8,886 bases of DNA. Source: Spirochaetales bacterium. GTDB taxonomy: Bacteria; Spirochaetota; Spirochaetia; SZUA-6; DRHE01. Shown piece after piece: positions 1-5,580 of the stretch. The translations under genes were made by a program, and so were the position numbers. The notes under the pieces are model-generated. The model saw nothing but the letters and a program-made list of their open reading frames with translations, made no database searches and had not been told where the DNA came from. Location of the stretch: the NCBI GenBank assembly GCA_016930895.1, contig JAFGFV010000025.1, positions 1-8,886 on the forward strand, written 5' to 3'. How positions within the stretch are numbered: position 1 is the stretch's first letter; each line of letters starts with the position of its first letter.

Positions 1-1889
1 AAGCTCTGCAGCGCCGTGGGGCTGACCCGCAGCCGTCCCGGCCGTGGCGCCGCGAGGGGCTCCACGGTGGCGTCCACCCCCCGGGGGGCCAGGGCCGTGG
101 CCATGGCGTGGCGAAATCCCGCCTGCTGCACCCCGACCAGGGGGAAGCTCTCTCCGGTGGCCCAGGTCAGCCGCTCGCGCAGCTCCGGTCCCGCGCCGGC
201 CACTCCGTGCCCCGCCCCGCGAGGGGCGCCCTCCGCCCCGTCGGCCTCGAGCACCGAGCCCCGGGTCGCGAACAAGGCGGGTGGCAGGTGGCTGCGGGAC
301 TGCCCCCGGCGGGAGTAGCTGAGCTGCACGTGGGCGCCGGAGTGGAGAAAGAGCTGCAGGTGCATGGGGCCCAGGTCGCGCTCGGGCAGCTGGAGCTCGC
401 CCTCTTCCTGGGGGTTCAGGGCGGGCAGCGCCTCGAGGCGGCGCCGGGTACCCTCCTGGGAGGCGTTCACCAGGAAGTGGTGGCTGGGGGCGATCCCTTC
501 GGCCACCGGGTAGTCGTAGACCGGGACCCCGCCCTCCCGGACCCTGGGCAGGTACAGCTCGTGGTCCAGGTAGTCGAGCCACAGCCGGAGGGCCGGAAGC
601 TCGCCCGAGCAGGCCTCTTCGAGCTCGTCGAGCCTGTCCAGGGCGAATTGAAAGGCCCCCAGCTCCCGAGGCTGCCAGCGCGCCGTGTCCAGGAAGGCGC
701 GGGCGAAGCCGGTGAGCCTCTCCTTGAGGGTGCGGAAGCTCGGTGCTGCGCAGATCTCCGAGAGGTACCTGCGCAGGCGCCGGTAGAAGCTCCGCAGCTC
801 TGGCAGAGGCAGTCCCCGGGGATTGCCCACGGCCCGGGCGCGGCCCAGGGCGCCCTCCCAGGCATCCCCCCCAGCGGCCGGCGGGCTTCGCAGCAGCCGG
901 TGATCCAGCCCCAGGCGTACCAGGCCCTGGGCCAGGGCCGGCTCCCGCCAGGGCAGGGCCCGGTTCAGCAGGAGGTCCTTGAGGGGCCCCAGGCTCAAGC
1001 GCGAGGTGTGCGCTGCGAGGACCTGCCGAAACAGCCGTGCGCTGGGGAAGCTGGTGACCGGGTGGCTCCGGTGCACCGCCAGCGGGATCCCGTGGAGCTC
1101 CGCCCGGCGTTCCAGGGTGCCCTCCAGGGCGGCCAGGTCTGTCACGCTGAGGACGATCTCCTCGGGGTCGGTCCCCCGGTCCAGGAGGTCGGCCACGGAG
1201 CCCAGGACCCGCTCCAGCTCGAGGGCCAGGGTATCGTGGACCGTGATGAGGGCCCGAGCGGGTGCCGGCAGTGGGGGCACGGCCAGGAACGAGACACGAG
1301 GGTGGCCTTCGAGCAGGGGGGCGTGCTCCTGGAAGTCCTCGATGACCTCCGGGAACAGGATCAGGAAGCGCCGCTCTCCCGCCTCGAGGCGGGGGGATTG
1401 GAAGGAGGGCTCGTACAGGGAGCCTTCGTCGAGAAAGCGCCGGTACTCCCGCAGCAGGCGCAGGAAGTCCTCCCGCTTGGCCGCACCAGCCTCGGGCCAG
1501 CGGTGGGCCAGGGCCGGGAGGCGGGCCAGGGCCGGCAGGGAGCGGACTATGGCGCCGAGATACGCCTGGGGCGAGTCGGCGTGCTCCGGGGGGACCAGGG
1601 CCCGGAAGAAGGGGTTGCGGCTGTTCTCTTCCAGGATCCGCCAGGCGAACATGGTGCGGTGGGCACGGGTGACGGCGCGTCGGTTGCCCTGGTAGCGCAG
1701 CCAGCGCTTCTTGAAGTCCCCCCAGTCGAGGAAGCGCTCGGCCCGCACCGCCCTGCCCCCGCCCACGGCCAGGCTGCGCCGCAGCCAGAACCGGGCGGTG
1801 ACCTCCGAGGGGAAGACCAGGAGGACCTGCGGGTCCTCGAGCTGCTCCAGGATCCTTTCAGGAAATGATGCGCTTGAGGAGGCCGTCAT
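1..1889 (-). CDS. RecC/AddB-like nuclease-helicase subunit, PD-(D/E)XK family (3' end cut off)
   Basis: An uninterrupted frame of 629 codons runs off the left edge. It begins at an ATG (1889-1887) inside the end of era, 32 bases before era's stop, with GGCGG four bases upstream, so translation is probably coupled to era. The N-terminus (about residues 20-40, LLVFPSEVTARFWLRRSL) has no Walker A motif, unlike true UvrD or AddA helicases. Residues about 240-300 resemble the second helicase-like domain of AddB/RecC (ERRAELHGIPLAVHRSHP). Around 470 and 525 come the family-like segments HHFLVNASQEG and VQLSYSRRG. The last visible residues, LRVSPTALQS, look like the opening of a RecB-type nuclease domain, so the catalytic residues lie outside the window. 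The expected role is double-strand-break end processing as a partner of an AddA/RecB-like subunit. Residues about 555-580 are a Gly/Ala-rich stretch that may be a linker. The family call is from motif memory. Exact subunit identity is uncertain, and an inactive-helicase scaffold with nuclease activity is most likely. Confidence 0.72.
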   Translation of the reverse strand, partial: MTASSSASFPERILEQLEDPQVLLVFPSEVTARFWLRRSLAVGGGRAVRAERFLDWGDFKKRWLRYQGNRRAVTRAHRTMFAWRILEENSRNPFFRALVPPEHADSPQAYLGAIVRSLPALARLPALAHRWPEAGAAKREDFLRLLREYRRFLDEGSLYEPSFQSPRLEAGERRFLILFPEVIEDFQEHAPLLEGHPRVSFLAVPPLPAPARALITVHDTLALELERVLGSVADLLDRGTDPEEIVLSVTDLAALEGTLERRAELHGIPLAVHRSHPVTSFPSARLFRQVLAAHTSRLSLGPLKDLLLNRALPWREPALAQGLVRLGLDHRLLRSPPAAGGDAWEGALGRARAVGNPRGLPLPELRSFYRRLRRYLSEICAAPSFRTLKERLTGFARAFLDTARWQPRELGAFQFALDRLDELEEACSGELPALRLWLDYLDHELYLPRVREGGVPVYDYPVAEGIAPSHHFLVNASQEGTRRRLEALPALNPQEEGELQLPERDLGPMHLQLFLHSGAHVQLSYSRRGQSRSHLPPALFATRGSVLEADGAEGAPRGAGHGVAGAGPELRERLTWATGESFPLVGVQQAGFRHAMATALAPRGVDATVEPLAAPRPGRLRVSPTALQS

Positions 1890-2727
1890 CCTTCCGCCAT
1901 TTGGGCCGGGTCTTGACGCGGACCACGAGCTCCACGGGGACGGGAAACAGCTCCGCCAGCTCCGCCTGCGCCTGCTGGACGATGCTCCGGATCCCATCTC
2001 CCCCCTTGCCCACCACGATGCCCTTCTGGGACTCCCGTTCCACGTAGATGAAGCAGCGCGCCCAGATGCGGTCCTCCCGGACCTCCAGGTCGCTGACCTC
2101 CACGTAGAGGGAGTGCGGGACCTCCTGGCGGGTGCGGGCGATCGCCTTTTCCCGGATGATTTCGGCGATCCGGAACTCCGGGGGCTGGTCCGTGTAGTAG
2201 TCCTCGGGGTACAGGCGCTCCCCCTCGGGGGCCAGGGCAAAGAGAGCCTCCAGCACCGCCGGGACGCCTTCACCGGTTCGGGCCGAAAGGCCCACGATCC
2301 GGGGCTCCCGGAAGGCCGAGGCGAGCTCTGCGCGGAAGGCCGCGAGGTGCCGGTCGCCCAGGTCCTGCTTATTCAGGCCAATGACCAGCTCCTCCTCCCG
2401 GCTCTTGAGCCTCTGCATCAGGGCCCGCTCTTCGGCCCCCGGGGGGCGGGACACGTCGATCAGGTAGAGCACGAGCTCCACCTCTTCGAGGGCACGTTCG
2501 ACCAGCTCCCGCAGGTGCAGGTTCATTTTCTTGTCCGACAGATGAAACCCCGGGGTGTCGATGAACACCAGCTGGCCCTGAGGCGCGTTGACGATCCCGC
2601 GCACCAGGTTGCGGGTGGTCTGGGGGTGGGGGGCCACGATCGAGACCTTGTGCCCGCAGGCCCGGTTGAGGAACGTCGACTTGCCGGAAGAAGGCCTGCC
2701 CACCAGGCCCGCGAAGGCCGCTTTCAC
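1858..2727 (-). CDS. era: GTPase Era, 16S rRNA-binding ribosome assembly factor
   Basis: Era binds the 3' end of 16S rRNA and helps mature the small ribosomal subunit, acting in the cytoplasm and at the inner membrane. With the GTG start the protein has 289 residues, a normal Era length. The GTPase motifs are G1 GRPSSGKS (10-17), G2 threonines T37-T38, G3 DTPG (57-60), G4 NKQD (119-122) and G5 SAR (148-150). The C-terminal KH domain carries VERESQKGIVVGKGG (229-243), with the RNA-binding GKGG loop. I chose GTG at 2727 because VKAAFAGLVGRP aligns with the usual Era N-terminus and a GGAG lies seven bases upstream. Longer in-frame ATG starts at 2817 and 2790 fall in the predicted promoter boxes. 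The G1 motif has Ser-Ser where most Eras have Asn-Val. The downstream nuclease gene overlaps it and is probably in the same mRNA. Confidence 0.96.
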   Translation of the reverse strand: MKAAFAGLVGRPSSGKSTFLNRACGHKVSIVAPHPQTTRNLVRGIVNAPQGQLVFIDTPGFHLSDKKMNLHLRELVERALEEVELVLYLIDVSRPPGAEERALMQRLKSREEELVIGLNKQDLGDRHLAAFRAELASAFREPRIVGLSARTGEGVPAVLEALFALAPEGERLYPEDYYTDQPPEFRIAEIIREKAIARTRQEVPHSLYVEVSDLEVREDRIWARCFIYVERESQKGIVVGKGGDGIRSIVQQAQAELAELFPVPVELVVRVKTRPKWRKDDGLLKRIIS

Positions 2728-2734
2728 CGTAATG

Positions 2735-2738
2735 CTCC
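2735..2738 (-). promoter_or_regulatory. Shine-Dalgarno site for era
   Basis: On the minus strand this reads GGAG, seven bases before the GTG at 2727. It decides the era start in favour of GTG over the two upstream ATG codons, neither of which has a comparable site. Confidence 0.75.
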
Positions 2739-2788
2739 ATGACCCCCCGCGCCCGCCGCGAGGGTCGGTCGTCTTGCGAACTAGGGCC

Positions 2789-2817
2789 ATTATCCCCGGA
2801 GGCGGGCGGTGAATCAA
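2789..2817 (-). promoter_or_regulatory. Sigma-70-like promoter for era
   Basis: On the minus strand, -35 TTGATT (2817-2812) and -10 GATAAT (2794-2789) are separated by exactly 17 bases, in otherwise GC-rich DNA. They match the consensus at four and five of six positions. Transcription should start near 2782, giving a leader of about 55 bases that contains the GGAG ribosome site. The upstream in-frame ATG codons at 2817 and 2790 overlap these boxes, which argues against them as starts. Confidence 0.65.
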
Positions 2818-2861
2818 TCACACCCGGCGGGAAGCTCCGGCGGCGAGGTCGCCACGGCCTC

Positions 2862-2891
2862 TTGCTGCGCCGCGCTGCTTCGGGCTACCGT
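2862..2891 (+). promoter_or_regulatory. Weak candidate promoter for apbE
   Basis: TTGCTG (2862-2867) and TACCGT (2886-2891) are 18 bases apart. The second box ends eight bases before the apbE ATG and fits the loose TANNNT pattern. Both boxes match the sigma-70 consensus poorly, so this is a weak call. If real, the transcript would be leaderless or nearly so. The only ribosome-site candidate is GTGGG five bases before the ATG. Confidence 0.22.
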
Positions 2892-2899
2892 GGGTCTCG

Positions 2900-3919
2900 A
2901 TGAGCAAAAACCCCCTCACGGTGGTGCTGGCGCCGCTGCCGGCCGTGGTCGCGCTGCTGGCGGCGGTGACCCTATGCTCCTGCCAGGTTCCCCTGCATCG
3001 GGAGACCCGGCTGGCCATGTCCACCACCTTGACGGTGGCGGTGTCGGGGCGGGAGCGCCCGGACTGGGACCCCCTGTTCGAGGCGGCGGAGCGTCTGGCC
3101 TGGCAGTTCGATCACCGGTACCCGGAGGGACCGATCGGGGAGCTGAACCGCCTGGGCGCCGCGAGGCCCGGGCCGGAGGTTGCGGCCGTGTTGGAGCTGG
3201 CCCTGGAGGTCGCCTCGGCGAGCGCCGGGGCCTTCGACCCCACGGTCCTGCCTCTGACGCAGCTGTGGTCCTTCGACACGGGGGGACGACTGCCGGCCCC
3301 CGGGGAGGTCCTCGGGGCCCTGGAGCGGGTGGACTACCGCCGCCTGCAGGTCGACCCCTCCGGTGCGGTCAGCCTGCCGGAAGGCTTCGGCCTGGACCTC
3401 GGGGGCATCGCCAAGGGAGCGGTGGTGGACAGCCTGGCCCGGGTCGTGGCCGAGCGGGTGGGGCGGGACTTCCTGATCGACGCCGGCGGAGACATCCTGC
3501 TGTCGGGGCTCAAGGAGGGCCGCAAGCCCTGGGTCATCGCCATTCGCCATCCCCGCCGTCCCGGCGCGCTCGCCGGGAGGCTTTCCTTGGGGGCGCGGGA
3601 GGGGACCATCGCGGTGGTGACCTCCGGGGACTACGAACGCTACTTCGAGCAGGATGGGCGGCGCTATCATCACATCCTGGATCCCCGCACCGGCTATCCG
3701 GCAGCGGGACCCGCCTCGGTCACCGTCGTCGCCCCCAGCTGCGCCCTGGCCGACGCCCTGGCCACGGCGGCCTTCGTTCTCGGCCCCCAGCGGGGCCTGG
3801 AGCTCCTCGAACAGCTGAAGGGAGTGGAGGGGCTTATCCTGAGCGAGGAGGACGGGCGGCTGGACGCCCTGGTCACGAGCGGCTTCCCGCTGCCGGTCGA
3901 CGCGCTGACCCTGGACTGA
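2900..3919 (+). CDS. apbE: FAD:protein FMN transferase, lipoprotein (ApbE family)
   Basis: ApbE uses FAD and Mg2+ to attach FMN covalently to a Thr or Ser of target proteins such as NqrB/NqrC or RnfG/RnfD, outside the cytoplasmic membrane. The 339-residue length is normal. Residues 1-28 form a lipoprotein signal: one Lys, a long hydrophobic run, then LCSC, with C28 the likely lipidated cysteine (C26 is possible). Visible family motifs are MSTTLTV (39-45), GELNR (79-83), SAGAFDPT (107-114), DLGGIAKG (165-172), DAGGDI (193-198), TSGDYERYF (240-248) and HILDPRTGYP (257-266). D284 and T288, in ADALATAAF, fit the usual metal-binding pair. No flavinylation substrate is encoded in the window, so its target lies elsewhere. 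The gene stands alone, divergent from era and convergent with the thioadenosine phosphorylase gene. No strong ribosome site precedes the ATG. Confidence 0.95.
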   Translation: MSKNPLTVVLAPLPAVVALLAAVTLCSCQVPLHRETRLAMSTTLTVAVSGRERPDWDPLFEAAERLAWQFDHRYPEGPIGELNRLGAARPGPEVAAVLELALEVASASAGAFDPTVLPLTQLWSFDTGGRLPAPGEVLGALERVDYRRLQVDPSGAVSLPEGFGLDLGGIAKGAVVDSLARVVAERVGRDFLIDAGGDILLSGLKEGRKPWVIAIRHPRRPGALAGRLSLGAREGTIAVVTSGDYERYFEQDGRRYHHILDPRTGYPAAGPASVTVVAPSCALADALATAAFVLGPQRGLELLEQLKGVEGLILSEEDGRLDALVTSGFPLPVDALTLD

Positions 3920-3939
3920 AGCCCCCGGGGACCGCGCGG

Positions 3940-4806
3940 CTACTTCCCCTGCCAGTACTTGCCGTAGAACAGGGCCAGCCGGCGCTTGACCTCGTATGGG
4001 ATCAGCGCAGGGTCGGTCATGATGGCATGCTCGGCCGCGTGGCGGCATGAACAGTCATCCCGAGTGCGCAGCGCCGCCAGGACGGCGGGCAGGGCCTCCT
4101 GGACGTGCCGGGTGTTGCCGGCCATGACCTCGAGGACCATGTCGATGCTCACGCTCTCTTCTGCGCCCTTCCAGCAGTCGTAGTCGGTGACCATGGCGAT
4201 GATGGCCAGGCACATCTCCGCTTCCCGGGCCAGCTTGGCTTCCGGCAGCGAGGTCATGCCGATCAGGTCCGCGTTCCACTGGCGGTACAGGAACGACTCG
4301 GCCCGGGTGGAGAACGGGGGCCCTTCCATGCACACCAGGGTGCCCCGGGGGTGCACCGTGAGCTCCAGGGGCCCGAGGGCCTGGATGATCCCCTGCCGCA
4401 TGCCTTCGCAGTAGGGCTCGGCGAAGGCCACGTGCCCGACCACGCCTTCTCCGAAATAGCTGTTCTCCCGGCTTCGGGTCCGGTCGATCAGCTGGTCGCA
4501 GATCACGAACTCCCCGGGACGGTACTGCTCCTGCAGGGAGCCCACCGCGCTGACCGACAGGATCTGCTCGACCCCCAGGGACTTGAGGGCCCAGATATTG
4601 GCCCTGGAGGGCACCTCCGTGGGCAGGAGCCGGTGCCCTTTGCCGTGCCGCGGCAGAAAGGCGACGGGGTCTCCGCCGATGTCCACGATCGTGATCAGGT
4701 CCGAGGGCAGGCCGAAGGGAGTGGGGACCTCCACCTCCTCGAGCCTCCGGGCTCCCTTGAGCTGGTAGAGGCCGCTGCCTCCGATCACCGCGAAGCGCAT
4801 CCGCAT
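3940..4806 (-). CDS. mtnP: S-methyl-5'-thioadenosine phosphorylase
   Basis: This cytoplasmic enzyme splits methylthioadenosine, the by-product of polyamine and other SAM-dependent synthesis, with phosphate into adenine and 5-methylthioribose-1-phosphate, feeding methionine salvage. It has 288 residues, typical of the family. Visible motifs are the phosphate-binding GGSGLY (9-14), PTPFG (28-32), LPRHGKGH (51-58), SVSAVGSL (84-91), the substrate-pocket MEGPPFSTRAES (160-171) and MTSLPEAKLAREAEMC (184-199). TDYDCW (207-212) carries the two aspartates (208, 210) that read adenine, which separates it from guanine/hypoxanthine phosphorylases having Asn there. A C-terminal CSC (252-254) is present. 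I chose the ATG at 4806 because GGAGG lies seven bases upstream. A second ATG two codons later has worse spacing, and an upstream in-frame start at 4881 would run through the promoter. No other salvage genes are in the window. Confidence 0.94.
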   Translation of the reverse strand: MRMRFAVIGGSGLYQLKGARRLEEVEVPTPFGLPSDLITIVDIGGDPVAFLPRHGKGHRLLPTEVPSRANIWALKSLGVEQILSVSAVGSLQEQYRPGEFVICDQLIDRTRSRENSYFGEGVVGHVAFAEPYCEGMRQGIIQALGPLELTVHPRGTLVCMEGPPFSTRAESFLYRQWNADLIGMTSLPEAKLAREAEMCLAIIAMVTDYDCWKGAEESVSIDMVLEVMAGNTRHVQEALPAVLAALRTRDDCSCRHAAEHAIMTDPALIPYEVKRRLALFYGKYWQGK

Positions 4807-4813
4807 GCTGGTT

Positions 4814-4818
4814 CCTCC
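4814..4818 (-). promoter_or_regulatory. Shine-Dalgarno site for the thioadenosine phosphorylase gene
   Basis: On the minus strand this reads GGAGG, seven bases upstream of the ATG at 4806. It is the strongest ribosome site in the window and fixes the start at the first of the two closely spaced ATG codons. Confidence 0.8.
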
Positions 4819-4841
4819 CGTGGGTCTCGCTGAAGGCTTCC

Positions 4842-4871
4842 ATCTTAATGGAGCGCGCCCCGGCGTGGCAA
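4842..4871 (-). promoter_or_regulatory. Sigma-70-like promoter for the thioadenosine phosphorylase gene
   Basis: On the minus strand, -35 TTGCCA (4871-4866, five of six consensus bases) and -10 TAAGAT (4847-4842, four of six) are 18 bases apart. Transcription should begin near 4835, giving a leader of about 29 bases that includes the GGAGG site. A dyad (4872-4886) directly abuts the -35 box. Confidence 0.5.
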
Positions 4872-4886
4872 TTCCCTTCAAGGGGA
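4872..4886. promoter_or_regulatory. Short inverted repeat between divergent promoters, possible operator
   Basis: TTCCCTTCAAGGGGA is a 15-base dyad around a central C, with six Watson-Crick pairs and one T-G mismatch. It directly adjoins the -35 box of the minus-strand phosphorylase promoter and lies 18 bases upstream of the clpP -35 box. It does not match the CIRCE (HrcA) or CtsR operator consensus as I know them. A regulator site is only a guess, since short dyads occur by chance. Confidence 0.3.
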
Positions 4887-4904
4887 GCTTGCCAAAGCAG
4901 CGAG

Positions 4905-4933
4905 TTGAATTTGCTCGGGGGAATCACTATATT
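4905..4933 (+). promoter_or_regulatory. Sigma-70-like promoter for clpP, placed for a leaderless transcript
   Basis: -35 TTGAAT (4905-4910) and -10 TATATT (4928-4933) are separated by exactly 17 bases, matching four and five of six consensus positions. The region is locally AT-rich. Only seven bases (4934-4940) separate the -10 box from the clpP ATG at 4941, so transcription should start at or within a base or two of the A of ATG. Confidence 0.65.
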
Positions 4934-4940
4934 TGCCGGG

Positions 4941-5552
4941 ATGACAAACTCGAATAGCGACCAGGGATTCTTCCTCCAGGACGAGGATGCGGGGGAAGAG
5001 AAGCGCCGACCGGAGTGGGACTTCACCGAAAAGATCCTCAAGACCCGCAACATCCTGCTCTCCGGGGAGATCAACAAGCAGCTGGCAGAAAGAGTCGTGC
5101 GGCAGCTCATCATCCTGGAAGACCAGGGCGAAGACCCCATCAAGGTGTTCATCGATTCCCCGGGCGGGGACGCCGACGCGGGCTTCGCCATCTTCGACAT
5201 GATGCGCTTCGTGAAACCGGAGGTCATCACCATCGGCATGGGCCTGGTGGCCAGCGCCGGGGCGATCATCCTGCTGGCCGCGCCCAAGGAGCGGCGCCTG
5301 GGGCTGCCCAACTCCCACTACCTGATCCACCAGCCCTTGAGCGGGATGCGGGGTGTGGCCACGGAGATCGAGATCCACGCGCGGGAGCTGGACAAGCTGC
5401 GCAAGAAGATCAACCAGCTGGTGGCCGAGGAAACCGGGCAGAAGCTCGAGAAGGTCGAGAAGGACACGGACCGGGACTACTGGATGAACTCCGAAGAGGC
5501 CCTCTCCTACGGCCTGATCGACCGCGTGGTCAAGCACCGGGACGAGCTGTAG
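4941..5552 (+). CDS. clpP: ATP-dependent Clp protease proteolytic subunit, variant (ClpP2-like)
   Basis: ClpP is the barrel-forming serine peptidase that degrades proteins unfolded by ClpX or ClpA-type ATPases in the cytoplasm. The protein has 203 residues from ATG 4941, normal length. The catalytic triad is present: S105 in GLVASAGA (101-108), H130 in LIHQPLSG (128-135) and D179 in DTDRDYW (175-181). The oxyanion-hole SPGG is at 73-76. Several motifs depart from the common ClpP1 form: SPGGD rather than SPGGS, GLVASAGA rather than GQAASMGA, and HQPLSG rather than HQPLGG. Residues 1-27 are a polar, acidic N-terminal tail. These features recall the second ClpP paralogue of spirochaetes, though that is from memory. 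A longer in-frame start at 4848 would run through the promoter and adds no family-like sequence. No Shine-Dalgarno site precedes the ATG. The next gene follows after 28 bases and is probably cotranscribed. Confidence 0.94.
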   Translation: MTNSNSDQGFFLQDEDAGEEKRRPEWDFTEKILKTRNILLSGEINKQLAERVVRQLIILEDQGEDPIKVFIDSPGGDADAGFAIFDMMRFVKPEVITIGMGLVASAGAIILLAAPKERRLGLPNSHYLIHQPLSGMRGVATEIEIHARELDKLRKKINQLVAEETGQKLEKVEKDTDRDYWMNSEEALSYGLIDRVVKHRDEL

Positions 5553-5580
5553 TTCCCGCTGCAACGGGGGCCGCCGGCGG

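Noticed and set aside
214..227. A GCCCC/GGGGC hairpin with a four-base loop near the left end.
   Set aside because: It lies within the nuclease coding frame, in a Gly/Ala/Pro-rich segment where such GC dyads arise by codon use. No other regulatory sign is present.
860..885. A possible frameshift in the nuclease gene, because a 132-residue minus-strand frame in a different phase begins here.
   Set aside because: Careful reading shows a run of seven G's on the minus strand. With seven, the main frame stays open through the region and gives sensible sequence on both sides.
108..1868. A 586-codon open frame on the plus strand opposite the nuclease gene.
   Set aside because: The minus-strand frame has AddB/RecC-like motifs and continues from era. 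The plus-strand product is Gly/Gln/Pro-rich with no recognisable motif, as expected for the antisense of a GC-biased gene.
2728..2817. A longer Era beginning at ATG 2817 or ATG 2790.
   Set aside because: The extra residues have no Era similarity, both ATGs lie in the predicted promoter boxes, and the GTG at 2727 has a GGAG site at proper spacing.
2888..2899. The 12-base string CCGTGGGTCTCG just before apbE also occurs at 4818-4829 upstream of the phosphorylase gene.
   Set aside because: Relative to their genes the two copies are in opposite orientation and at different distances, and one overlaps the ribosome site. A chance match in GC-rich DNA is the simpler view.
4055..5311. A 418-codon minus-strand frame spanning the phosphorylase and clpP genes.
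   Set aside because: It overlaps both well-supported genes out of frame and crosses the divergent promoters. The translation shows only frame-shifted versions of the real protein.
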